A stretch of DNA of 64,000 bases, taken from NCBI GenBank assembly GCA_020024755.1, contig JAHHTH010000005.1, forward strand, positions 30,415 to 94,414, written 5' to 3'. The DNA comes from Mycoplasmataceae bacterium (GTDB lineage Bacteria; Bacillota_I; Bacilli_A; Mycoplasmatales; Mycoplasmoidaceae). The position numbers and the translations under genes were made by a program. The notes beneath the pieces were generated by a model. The model saw only the letters and a list, made by a program, of their open reading frames with translations. It ran no database searches and had not been told where the DNA came from. This document shows positions 53,803-64,000 of the stretch, in pieces. Each line of letters begins with the position of its first letter. Positions within the stretch are counted from its first letter, which is position 1.

Positions 53803-56234
53803 ATGAAAAATAAGATGAGAGAGAGAGAAAGCAAAAGTATCATAACTTTATTGAAAAATTAAAAAACAAGGATTATTCTGTACTATTTTGAGTGCTAGTG
53901 GGTATAGATGTAGCACTTTGTTTACTATCACTTTGTTTCTTACTGTCTGTATTGTTTTGTTTTATTTTATATCCTATGCCTGAAACATTTGTATATGAAG
54001 GTTTAACAGATAGAATGATAGCAGAAGGCCAAGGAAACTTTATCATTCTTTATAATCTACTATTACCTTTATTAGTGCCTTCAATTGTTATCTCTCAATT
54101 TCTAACTGCAATTATAGGATATCAAGTTCTTTATGAAAGAATTAATCCTAAGTATTTAGATATTAATTTAGTACCGAAATCTAAAATTATAGGTATCCTT
54201 ATTTATTTCTTCTTTGCAACATTATTGCCTTTCTTTTGCTTTTGACCAATGTTGTATTTCATTTATCGTAATGAACCATACAAAGAACCATTACAAGATG
54301 AATTAGAAAAGATGGATAAAGATGGTAATATTATCCCTTCTGAACCTGTTAGTATCAAAACTAGATTAATAAATGGATTAAAAAGAAAAAGATGATTATG
54401 AATCTTTGTGCCAATCCTAGCTATCCTATTATTGATTAATGCTCCTCTTTGATTCTATTTAGTAATTCAAGCACAAGTAAATGCAATGAATGCTCATGTT
54501 CAAGCTAGACCAGCTGAAATGAAACAAGCACTAACTCTAAGCCAAAATAAACCAAACTCAATGTTATTATATTTTGATAGATGTAAGGGTAATATGATGA
54601 GTGAAATGATTGCAGTTGATCATGCACTATTCAACAAAGAAGATGGACTATATAAAGATGATCCTAATTTAAGCGGAACTTCATTTGTAGAATTATTCCC
54701 AGAAGCAACACAATATTTTAATGCATTCTCATTAGGTGGTCAAACTCAAATATCAAATCCATCAATAAATGGTTCTTGATATTATTCTGGAGGATTAAAA
54801 GACTCTAGTCTAATAAATCCTATTTCAAAGAAGCCTTATAAAGATGAAACATATAATAACTGATTATTAGGTGGATATCAAGTAAGTGCAGAAAACTACA
54901 AGAATAATGGATACAAAAACTTTAGTACATTCAATAATCCATATTATGGTGATCAGGGCTATAAAACATTTATTGATTCAACATCATTACAAAATGATTT
55001 AAACAGTGTTGTCAAAGGTATGGATATCACAGTATTTGATAGAGCTGAAACTATTAAAACATGAGGGAAAAGAATAACATGATCACAAGTTGATGATGTG
55101 AGAAATATTCAATACCTTGGTTCACATCAAAACTCAATCTATAATGCGCCAATTGTAGGTAATAAAAAACAATTATTCCCAGATGATATTAACACTAATC
55201 CTAAATACTTAAACCAAGCACAAGGATATGGTGCTAACGAACCTATTAAAGTTAATGGAATTATTCCTGAATGTAATCTTTCAGTTTCACCATCTAGAGA
55301 TAGTAGTTTTATAATGTATCACTCTAACTATACTCATGAACCATATGCTTATTTAAAAGATGATGATTCTGTATCTAAATTAAATCCTTATGGAATCAAT
55401 TATAAAAACCCATCAATAGGTTATGGTAAAACATTATGAAGAGATTCTAGATTATCTATTATTCCTACTTGATATACATTACAAAAACTAAAAGATATAT
55501 TTACTTATTTAAAGAACTTGCCTTATACTGGACCGAATAGTGATGTAATCAAAAATCAATATGATAACACAAACATTTATATCATTTCAGATCATGGCTA
55601 TATGACACCAAAGAATTGAGCATTAAATAATGATATCTTAAACTTCTTAGTCTCTAAACATTATGCAACTCAAGATGATGTAGATCAATACAAATCTTTT
55701 ACTACAAAATATGATGATTATCCAGTGTTCAACCCAACCTTCATCCATAAGCCAAGAAAATATGCTCATGCAGATTGAAATAAGAGTACAAATCTAACTC
55801 ACACTAAAGCTGATTTAAAGAATACAATCAACACATCAGAATTTGTAACATTAGCTGATTTATCACCTATCATGGAAGCTGATATGCAAAAGCAAATAGC
55901 AGATGCTAATTCATCTACAACTACTTTTAATTTCGATGCCTCTAAATCAATCTTTAATCCACAATTCTTTAACGATGTAAATAAGAATGTTAGTGTTGAT
56001 GAATTTAAATATAATACATACTTCAAAGATAAGATGGTTATGAATCCATTAGGCAATATAAATAGAATAGATAGTAGAATTATTCCACTATACTATACAA
56101 CATGAAAATTTGATCCTAATTGAACTGAATTCCCTGCAGTCTTTAAATTACTATTCAATCCTCAATCAAAAACAAATAAGAAAGGCGTACTAGCTAAGTC
56201 ATTCTATAATATTGATTTGTATACTAAGTTTTAA
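53803..56234 (+). CDS. Sulfatase/LTA-synthase-like membrane enzyme, out of frame at a GA repeat (likely phase-variable, OFF)
   Basis: The ATG at 53803 (AGGTG upstream) enters a (GA)6 tract and stops after 20 codons. If one GA unit is removed, the same ATG joins the long frame ending at 56234, giving MKNKMRERKQKYHNF then about 790 more residues. N-terminal part has four to five membrane helices; a large extracellular domain contains NIYIISDHGYM, the sulfatase/alkaline-phosphatase metal signature. It is probably a phospho- or sulfo-transferase acting on envelope lipids or polymers. The alternative is a sequencing error or non-ATG start (GTG 53892). Confidence 0.75.
53817..53828 (+). repeat. (GA)6 dinucleotide repeat in the 5' end of the sulfatase-like gene
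   Basis: Six GA units directly after ATG codons. Loss of one unit (or gain of two) restores the reading frame of the 800-aa protein, the classic layout of slipped-strand phase variation. Confidence 0.8.
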
Positions 56235-57460
56235 TATTTCTTTAGTTGCTCCTTAACAATTGATATGTATTGTTTTACTATATCACTTCATTCATAAGTA
56301 AAATCTTTTTGTGCTTGTAATCCTACTTCATGTAACTTATTTTTATCAGACAATGCATCAATGATTTTATCCGCAAATAATGATGGGTTATTTGGACCAA
56401 TAAAACTGTTAACACCATCTATTACATCTCCACTAATTAATGTGCCTTCTAAATATATTCCTGCAAGCCCTTGACTAGCAGATTCAATTTTTACTAAAGG
56501 TTGGCAATCATATGGCGATGGAAAAACAAACAGATCTGCAATATTTGAGAACGATAATAACTCTTGCTTATCCATTATTTTTCCAGTAAATAAAACGTTA
56601 TTTGATAAACCTAATTTATTCACCTTTTTCATAAGTTTGTTCTTATATGGACTATCACCAACAAATGTCATATGAAAATCAAAATGTTTATTGAATTTTA
56701 AATCATACAAAACTTTAATTATAAAGTCTACATTTTTTTGTTTAACTAATCTACCAATAAATAGTAAGTTTGGTTGATTATGATTCAAATTATATTTATC
56801 ACTAGTTTCTTTTATTTTTGATAGTGGAACTTTTTCTATTTTTTCAATCCCATTTGATAGTATTTTAAGATTAGTATTATGGCATCCATAATCTATTAAT
56901 TTTTCTTTACATTTTTCATTCATAGTAAAGACCATGTCTGTTTTATCGAAAACTCACATAATTGATTTTAAAAGACATCAAGTTATAAAGAAGGATTTAG
57001 ATGATTTATAAAAGTCCATTTTATATTGAGAGTGAAATGTAGAAAAAACTGGAATATGATTTTTCTTTGCATATTTTAAAGCGAATTTACCAATATAAAA
57101 TGGAGAGTGAATATGATATCAAGCAACATTAGGTAATGAATTGATAATAGACTTAAAGAACTTATCTTTATTAGGTTTAGCAATAGAGTAATTTAAGCTT
57201 TTAACATAGTGTGCTTTACAGCATAAAACCAAATAATCTTCACTGATCATTGTTTCGTTATTTTGACATGCCGGAACTGCAAGTACAACATTATAGTCTT
57301 TATTTAAATTTTTTGCATAGTTATCTATTACAGTTATAACTCCATCTACAATTGGAAAATAAGCATCACAAAATAGAATGATAGTTGGTTTATTATTTTG
57401 CTTAAATTTATTTGTTCATTGAATAACATAATTTTGATATTCTGTACTTAATATATTCAT
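56231..57460 (-). CDS. GT4-family glycosyltransferase
   Basis: 409 aa. Opening DAYFPIVDGVITVIDNYAK, FSTFHSQYKMDFYK, LLFIGRLVKQKNVDFI and a late acidic FPSPYDCQPLVKIESASQG give the GT-B fold with EX7E-like motif. The pattern is that of mollicute glycolipid synthases, which add sugar from UDP- or other nucleotide sugars to diacylglycerol. Its stop overlaps the convergent sulfatase gene. It lies 9 bp after the flippase-GT fusion stop, so the two are one operon. Confidence 0.88.
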
Positions 57461-57469
57461 TGATAATTC

Positions 57470-59545
57470 CTATGGCAAGATGCCTCTATATTTACAATAC
57501 ATGAATCTTCATCTAAGTAATTCATTTTGTTTGTATTTGAAGTTAGCTGTTTGTTTAATATTTGTTAACTCATTAAATAATTCTTTTTTAGTTTCTTTAT
57601 CAATGTCTGCATTATTAATTTTTTCACTTAACAATATATCCATTAAAGCAATATAGTTACTAATGTGTTTTGCTACTCTACGGTTAGATATTTCATTAAC
57701 AGAATATTTCATTACATTAACGTAATTAATTAATGAAGCTTTAGTATCCTTTTCTTTGTTTTCATATGCGTGATAATAGAAGAATGTATTTGAGAACATA
57801 AAGTTATCTGCTTTGATGATGGCATATGGCAAAGTAGAAATACCATTTTTATAAATATCTAGGTTCACAAAATACTTTAAATGATCTTTTACATATTTAG
57901 CATTAAATAACATTCCAAAGATAGAAACGTAGTTATTAGATAAATAATATTCTTTATTATCTTTTTTACATCTATTAGTTAATATTCATTGGTTCTTATT
58001 TTCATTTTCATTAATAATGAATTGAGGATAAGCAACAATATCAAATTTATTAGAGTTCATTGGATCATTAATTCTATCTGATGCTTCTGGATGGATATAA
58101 TCATTTGAATTAATAAACATAAAGTATTTGTATTGAATTGAATTAATTATTGTTCTGAATGTTTTTTGTGAGTTTGCGCTATCCATAATAGCTACTTTGA
58201 TATCACCCAATTCTGGTTTTTCATTGATTAGTTTTTCTAGTTTAGATTTATTTGCTTTTTGTTTTGTATAAACAATGATTTCTTTCTTTTGTTTAATTGC
58301 TACAATTGATTCTAAACATCTTAATATATTTTGTTTATTAAATTGGTCAACAGTTACAATAAATGAGATAGGATTTACTTTAGCTTTTGGACTAATATTG
58401 TGGATCTTTCTGAAGTGAAGAATAGCAATCTTATAGCCATAGTAAAGTGAAATCAAAATTCCACCAAATAATAATGGAGAGTAATTAGTAAATATTCTTC
58501 ATAAAGCAATACTTTGTGTAATGTTATTTTCTTGTCCTGCTAAGCCTAAATCTTTAAATATTGAAGATAGGGTAATGATAGTAATTTGAAGTGTACCTTC
58601 AGCACCTGGAATTGGAATGAAATTGTTAGCAGTAACAGCTACGTTTGTAATGTTGAATAAATAATCTGAATTATTAATTGAAGGCTGGATAACACCCATA
58701 CAAGCCATTGATAAGAATACAGCTAAATATGTTGAACAAGTCACTAGTGCATTGGATAGAACAATTAAAGCATTTAGTTTGTATTCTTTTAGTTCTTTCA
58801 TGAACTTTTTCTTGAAGACATTATCAACTGCATATTTTTGTCTGATTTCTTCTTTGCTTAAATATTTTCTTCCTAATTTTCTAAGGATAAAGTTAAAAGC
58901 AGTAGAGATTCAAATATGGATATGTTTAGATTGTCCAATGGCAAAGAATGAACCCATGATAATAAAGTTGATACATAGCCCTGCAAAGATGAATCAATAA
59001 ATAGTTAAACCAATTGGAGTTTGAGTAATAGATCCGTAGAATGTACTAATGTAAATGAAACTTGGAATGGTAATGATAATTTCAGTAAAACCTGCTAACA
59101 CTGTACTCACTAATGAGATTGCATTAGCATCTTCAATATTAGCTCCTCTTGTTTTCATTCAATAGATACAATAAGGTTCTGCACCTGAGGCAAATGGTGT
59201 AATAGAGTTAATGACATAAACTTTTAAGAATAAAAAGAAATATTCTACTTTAGAAATTTCTAATCCTAAACGTCTCATTCTAGGTTTTAAATAAGCAAGG
59301 ATGTTTATGTATCTACTAGCTGGTTGTAGTATTAATAAAATCAATAAGCAAACTAAGATAGGATTATTTCTAATTTCCTTGCCTACTGTTGTGAAGATAT
59401 ATGAAATATTAATATCTAATAATACAAAAGTTAAAATGAAAGCAGTAATAAACAAAATTGCGCCAAAGATCATCATTGCTAATTTCTTAGGTGTAAAAAA
59501 TTTATTGGCATTAATTTTGTTAATAAAAATTTTGGTTCTGCCCAT
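57470..59545 (-). CDS. Flippase (MprF/UPF0104-like) fused to GT-A glycosyltransferase domain
   Basis: 691 aa. Residues 1-370 carry about eight membrane helices with the MprF/AglD-type pattern (GAEPYCIYW, FIPIPGAEGTLQITI). Residues 385-490 form a GT-A domain: FIVTVDQFNKQNILRCLES, then YKYFMFINSNDYIHPEA where the DxD-like NSND sits. A 190-aa helical tail follows. The protein probably flips or synthesises a membrane glycolipid with its GT4 partner. The fusion is unusual; a substrate cannot be named. Confidence 0.8.
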
Positions 59546-59566
59546 GTATTTATTTTACCAAATAAT

Positions 59567-59602
59567 AAAATATGTTGTACCACATTTGATACAACATATT
59601 TT
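59567..59602 (-). terminator. Terminator of rplL
   Basis: AAAATATGTTGTA / TACAACATATTTT (13-bp stem) with T-rich flank on the minus strand. Confidence 0.75.
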
Positions 59603-59631
59603 ATCGATTATTTTAAATTAAGAGTTGAGAA

Positions 59632-60000
59632 TTATGCTAATTCTACTTTAGCACCAGCTTCTTCGAATTTTTTCTTCATTTCAGCTGCTTCTTCAGGTTT
59701 AACGTCTTCTTTAATAACTGATGGAGTTCCATCTACTAAAGCTTTTGCTTCCATTAATCCTAAACCAGTAATTTCTCTTACTACTTTAATAACTGCAACT
59801 TTGTTTGCACCAGCATCTGTTAATTTAACATTAACGTTACCACCAGCTTCTGCAGGAGCAGCACCAGCAGCAGCTACTGCAACTGGAGCAGCAGCAGATA
59901 CACCGAATTCTTCTTCGATTGCTTTAACTAAATCGTTAATTTCTAAAATTGTCATTTCTTTTAAAGATGCAATTACATCTTGAGCACTTAATTTTGCCAT
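59632..60000 (-). CDS. rplL: Ribosomal protein L7/L12
   Basis: 122 aa. N-terminal dimer domain (LSAQDVIASLKEMTILE), Ala-rich hinge, C-terminal factor-binding domain (ITGLGLMEAKALVDGTP). Forms the stalk that binds translation GTPases. 34 bp after rplJ. Confidence 0.97.
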   Translation of the reverse strand: MAKLSAQDVIASLKEMTILEINDLVKAIEEEFGVSAAAPVAVAAAGAAPAEAGGNVNVKLTDAGANKVAVIKVVREITGLGLMEAKALVDGTPSVIKEDVKPEEAAEMKKKFEEAGAKVELA

Positions 60001-60033
60001 TTTAATTTTCCTTTCATTTAACCTAAATATTAA

Positions 60034-60525
60034 TTATTGAGGTTTTGATTCTGCTACAGCTTTGAAAGCATATAATACTTTTCTAACTGGAGCTTGTAAG
60101 CATGAACATAGCATGCTGTATAAAGCTTCTCTTCCTGGAATAGAAGCAATAGCTTTAACTTCGTCGCTATTAACAAATCTACCGTTAAGGTATCCACCTT
60201 TAATTTTAATGAAATCGTGTTCCTTAACTACTTCATTTAAATCTTTGAAGATTGACATTTCATCTTCTAATGCAAATAGAACAGCGTTAGGTCCTTGCAT
60301 CATTGATTCAAATTCTGTCATACCAGCATCTTTGAAAGATCTGTCGATGATGTTGTTCTTTAGAACTTTCATCTTAGAACCTTTAGAGAATAAAGTTTTT
60401 CTAAGAGCTGTAATTTCAGCAGCAGTTAATCCTTGGTATTCAAATAAAATAAAAGATTTTGATTGTTTTAATAGGTCAGATATTTCTTTAACTTGTTCTT
60501 GTTTTTTAACAATAATATCTTTCAC
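60034..60525 (-). CDS. rplJ: Ribosomal protein L10
   Basis: 163 aa. FILFEYQGLTAAEITALRK near residue 26 and MQGPNAVLF (about 78) are the conserved L10 features. GTG start with AAGGAAGGA upstream. Base of the L7/L12 stalk and, by the L10 leader, its own repressor. Confidence 0.96.
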   Translation of the reverse strand: MKDIIVKKQEQVKEISDLLKQSKSFILFEYQGLTAAEITALRKTLFSKGSKMKVLKNNIIDRSFKDAGMTEFESMMQGPNAVLFALEDEMSIFKDLNEVVKEHDFIKIKGGYLNGRFVNSDEVKAIASIPGREALYSMLCSCLQAPVRKVLYAFKAVAESKPQ

Positions 60526-60544
60526 TATAAAATCCTTCCTTTAT

Positions 60545-60665
60545 TTACAATATGCATAAGCACTACCAATCCAAAAGAATTAAGTAGTGCTTATTTTATT
60601 AATATTTTAGTAATATGAATAAACACCTCGGTAACATTATTAAGGATAAATCCCGTTACTTTCTT
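60545..60665 (-). promoter_or_regulatory. L10 leader (autoregulatory RNA) upstream of rplJ
   Basis: On the minus strand: GTAACGGG ... GTTACCGAGGTG is the conserved L10-binding core, followed by hairpin AAGCACTAC / GTAGTGCTT just before the rplJ SD. L10-L12 would bind it and lower rplJL expression. Confidence 0.75.
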
Positions 60666-60760
60666 TGGCATATTGCATTTATATTATATATAAATAATTT
60701 GATATAAAGGCAATTTTTTTATATAATTATATATAGTTATTATTATTAAAGGATATCTAT

Positions 60761-61177
60761 ATGTATACACTTTATAAAATTTTTGGGAAAATGTCTAAGG
60801 CTTTGTCTAATGCATTAATGGTAATTATGATCCCAGCATCTATTATCTTCTGTGCATTAGGTTGAGCTCTTTTCTGCATTAAAGATATCATGATGTTAGT
60901 AGTTCAAAATGAACTATGATTCGAAGGGCCTGTAAGTGGTAATTTAGAAGAACCTGGAATGAGTTGAAACGAATTATGTGATGTACTTCACTGAGTTGGA
61001 TTAGCGATTGGATTATTCTTTGCAGTTGCATTCATTATTATGCTTACAGCTTGAATCTTTAAAAAAGTGTTATACAAACAAATTGCTGGATTCCAAATTA
61101 CAAGAAATAAGGAATGAAGAAATAAAGATATCAACAAATCAATTGAAAAACTTGAAGATTATAGATATCGTGATTAA
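60761..61177 (+). CDS. Small membrane protein (138 aa), unknown
   Basis: Two membrane segments: residues 18-45 (ALMVIMIPASIIFCALGWAL) and about 82-103 (VGLAIGLFFAVAFIIM), separated by an acidic loop with three Trp; a Lys/Arg-rich C-terminus. SD AAAGGA. Many TGA-Trp codons. No family recognised; divergent from rplJ. Confidence 0.7.
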
Positions 61178-61197
61178 TCACAAATTATATTAAAAAT

Positions 61198-61224
61198 AAA
61201 GGCACTCATAATTGGAGTGCCTTT
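61198..61224. terminator. Bidirectional terminator between small membrane gene and Clp-like gene
   Basis: AAAGGCACTC and GAGTGCCTTT with T-rich flanks on both strands. Confidence 0.75.
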
Positions 61225-61230
61225 TAATTA

Positions 61231-62883
61231 TTATTTAATTTTTTCAATATTAGTTATATCTACTTGTTTGCCATCATAGTTAAAAGTAATTTTCATATTC
61301 TTCATGTCTTCTGGGTTTAGTTCTTTCATAAAGAATCCTGCATATAAATGCTTCTTGAATAATTCAAACTTGTTACGAACATCTCTAGCACCTTTTGTAA
61401 GGTCTAATCCTTCAATGATCTTTTCATATACTTTTTCTCTATCAAAACATAATTCAATGTTAGCATCGCTATATTCAGATTTGAATGTATTGAACATGAT
61501 ATCTAGAATCTTGAATAGGTCTTCTTTCTTATCAATTAGATTAAATACTACAATGTTATCAGTTCCAATTCTTCCTAATAGTTCTGGACGGTTGATAGTG
61601 TGATCAAAGAAGTATTGTACATTTTCCTTTACAATGGTTGAGATGTTATCAAATCCCATTCTAGATGTTAAGTTGCTAACTCCTAAATTTGAAGTAAAGA
61701 CAATGATGGTGTTATCAAAGTATGATTTAACTCCTTTATTTGAAGTTACAAATCCTTCATCAATCATTTGTAAGAATAAATCAAAGACAGTTTTATCAGC
61801 CTTTTCAATTTCATCAAAAAGCACTACTGTATTTGGATTACGTTGCATTGCATTGGTTAATGTACCACCTTCTTGATAACCTACATAACCATTTGGTGCA
61901 CCAATAAGTTTTTGAATAGCTACTTCTGATTTGTATTCACTCATATCAAATCTATGAATACGTTCAGTACCATATAAGAATTTAGCTAACTCTTTTACTG
62001 TTTCAGTTTTACCAACACCAGTTGGTCCTACAAAAAATAAAACACCAATTGGTCTATGACCTTTCTTATTTAGGTTGTACATTTCACCTATTAAGATTTC
62101 ATTAAGCTTATCTACAACTTGTGGTTGCCCTACAATCTTAGAATTAAAGTATTCTTTTAATCCTTTTAGTTTATCAAACGTTAATTTAAATGGTTCTTGG
62201 ATTTCCTTGATAATAACATTATTGTCAGAATTCATTTCAAGACTCATTTCTTTTGCTTCATTCATTGCATTAGTTTGAATGCTAATCATTCTTATGTTGA
62301 AGTGATTATCTGTGAGTTCGTTTACTAGACCAATAACTCAATTTAAATAAGAAATAATCATTAAAGTTAATTGTGTTCTTTCTAAATAAGTTACCTTATC
62401 TACTAATTTATTTAGGATTTGATCTATACCATATAATCTAAGGTTGTGAATCAAGTATTCATTGAAGTCATCTTTATGGTAAGCTTTAACAGCAAATATA
62501 CCACAATAGATATATAGAAAAATATTTTCAATAATTGTTTTCTTATCACATGATTTTACTTTTTTAAGATCTACATTATAAATATATAGTTTAGTTAGTG
62601 AACTATCCATTAGTTCATCATCATTATTAACAGCTATTTTATGCATCTTACAATATTTAAGTAATTGAGTATGAATTGCATTTCTAATCTTTGTATTAAA
62701 AGACAAGTACTCTATATTAAATGATTTATCATCTAAATCCTTTTTATCTTCTAAGCATTCTATAAGAAAATTTAAAGAGTTTTTACATACTTCAAAAAAG
62801 ATATCACCATTAAAATTAGCACTATCTACTTCTTTATTATATTGGGTTGAATAACTGATACAAATCTTCTTATTATAAAACAT
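61231..62883 (-). CDS. Clp/Hsp100-type AAA+ ATPase with one AAA domain and novel N-terminus
   Basis: 550 aa. Residues 1-230 are helical and unfamiliar. The AAA+ domain (from about 250) shows Walker A FVGPTGVGKTETVKELAKF, YVGYQEGGTLTNAM, Walker B VVLFDEIEKAD, FTSNLG sensor 1, and a C-terminal D2-small domain with the GARDVRNK sensor 2. This is like ClpB/ClpC D2, but no D1 or Clp-N repeats are present. It would unfold or disaggregate proteins. The N-terminus would choose substrates. The frame crosses TGA-Trp at 62338. Confidence 0.8.
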
Positions 62884-62963
62884 ATGATATTAGTTTAACA
62901 CACATAAAAGCAATTGTGAAAACTATATAATATCAAATCAAAATATTAGATATATTTTTACTA

Positions 62964-63443
62964 TTACTTGTGATAACTAATATTCTTATTTATAGTAAAA
63001 GCTCGATAAATTTGTTCTAACAAAATAACTCTCATTAATTGGTGAGGAAATGTCATTTTTGAAAATGATAATTTGTAATGTACTTGTTTCTTAATTGAAT
63101 CATGAATACCATAACTACCACCAATAATAAAATTCAATGCTTTAACACTAGTGTTATTAGTAAATACATGTTCAATCTTTTGAGCTAATTCAACAGATGT
63201 TATTTCTTGTCCTTCTATACAAAGTGCAATATTATAAGATCCATTTAAGAATGGTTGCATTAGACTTGCTTCTTCCAGCATTGCTTTATTAATGTTTTCT
63301 TGGGTTTCTTGTTTAAATGTACTTTCATTCAATTCAATTATTTTGATCTTGTTAAAATGAGAAATTTTTTGCTCATAATTTTCTATTAAGCTTTTTATCT
63401 CATTTGTTTTTATTTTCCCTACACAGATAATTCTTATTTCCAT
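62964..63443 (-). CDS. rlmH: 23S rRNA m3-pseudouridine 1915 methyltransferase
   Basis: 159 aa, usual length (SPOUT family). IICVGKIK at the start, FIIGGSYGIHDSIKK (SAM knot, about residue 106) and KMTFPHQLMRVILLEQIYRA. It methylates pseudouridine in helix 69 of 23S rRNA. Start ATG 63443; it lies 3' of the rRNA operon terminator. Confidence 0.95.
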   Translation of the reverse strand: MEIRIICVGKIKTNEIKSLIENYEQKISHFNKIKIIELNESTFKQETQENINKAMLEEASLMQPFLNGSYNIALCIEGQEITSVELAQKIEHVFTNNTSVKALNFIIGGSYGIHDSIKKQVHYKLSFSKMTFPHQLMRVILLEQIYRAFTINKNISYHK

Positions 63444-63470
63444 TTTATAAACAATCCCCAGTTTATAAAC

Positions 63471-63496
63471 AAAAACTCCTTTTGCAAGGAGTTTTT
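63471..63496 (-). terminator. Terminator of the rRNA operon
   Basis: AAAAACTCCTT, 4-nt loop, AAGGAGTTTTT, 15 bp after the 5S rRNA on the minus strand. Confidence 0.85.
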
Positions 63497-63510
63497 GTTT
63501 CAATTTTTGA

Positions 63511-63617
63511 AGTGGCAATTTCCTATTCTCAGCTCCTCGCCTACCTTCGGCCTCAGAGTGCTTGACTTCCGTGTTCGGTATGGGAACGGGTATTTCCACT
63601 CTAGTAACGTCACCACA
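63511..63617 (-). rRNA. rrf: 5S rRNA
   Basis: On the minus strand the core CCGTTCCCATACCGAACACG, TAGGCGAGG and the paired ends GTGGTGAC / GCCAC are those of 5S rRNA; about 107 nt. End positions are good to within a few bases. Confidence 0.95.
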
Positions 63618-63681
63618 TATAGATCTTTAAAATTAAATACCTATCAACAATTTCTATTTTAATGTACAATCTAGAACTTAT

Positions 63682-64000
<319 letters not shown>

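Noticed and set aside
60062..60559. 165-codon plus-strand frame opposite rplJ
   Set aside because: Shadow of rplJ and its leader; no supporting signals.
63444..63599. N-terminal extension of rlmH into the 5S rRNA region
   Set aside because: The extension runs over the operon terminator and rRNA; the family start is at 63443.

Overview
The window is AT-rich, and most genes are only intact when UGA is read as tryptophan. That points to a mollicute (Mycoplasma, Ureaplasma or Malacoplasma-like). The F1F0 ATP synthase with a lipoprotein-type b subunit, the lipoproteins, the DUF31 protease and the reduced gene content agree with this. The species cannot be named from what is visible. All CDS coordinates below use genetic code 4.

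Positions 1-14776 (minus strand) are a tightly packed tailed-phage prophage cut by the left edge. In transcription order it holds a winged-helix-like regulator, a ribbon-helix-helix protein, a tyrosine recombinase, a small unknown protein, the terminase, small Cys-rich proteins, portal, scaffold, major capsid protein, a large hydrophobic protein, a long tail-fibre-like protein, a small membrane protein and a large virion-like protein that runs off the window. Two long genes upstream overlap or abut this chain (14740-19400): a leader-less leucine-rich-repeat protein of 1130 aa and a 415-aa protein with a possible GNAT segment. They may be prophage cargo.

Positions 19558-37694 are a mixed chromosomal region: a small ORF, an APC permease, a SLAC1/TDT transporter, rnhB, a 990-aa lipoprotein, nagA-nagB, an Ig-like surface protein, an aldehyde dehydrogenase, rpiB, a NifU-like protein, a YebC-family protein, a long low-complexity protein, ppa, tRNA-His, a GNAT-like protein, and an AAA/DUF4143 ATPase behind an unusual T-rich repeat.

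Positions 37762-45667 hold the ATP synthase operon (atpI-B-E-F-H-A-G-D-C, minus strand). A membrane protein of unknown function lies between atpA and atpG. A CoA-binding protein, a large lipoprotein, fhs, a DEAD-like helicase, a DUF31 protease and a DUF2188 protein follow.

Positions 53803-59545 look like an envelope module: a sulfatase/LTA-synthase-like membrane enzyme whose 5' end carries a GA dinucleotide repeat that puts it out of frame here (likely phase-OFF), a GT4 glycosyltransferase, and a flippase fused to a GT-A glycosyltransferase domain. The window ends with rplJ-rplL under an L10 leader, a small membrane protein, a Clp-type AAA+ ATPase with an unfamiliar N-terminus, rlmH, 5S rRNA and the 3' part of 23S rRNA, all on the minus strand except the small membrane protein.
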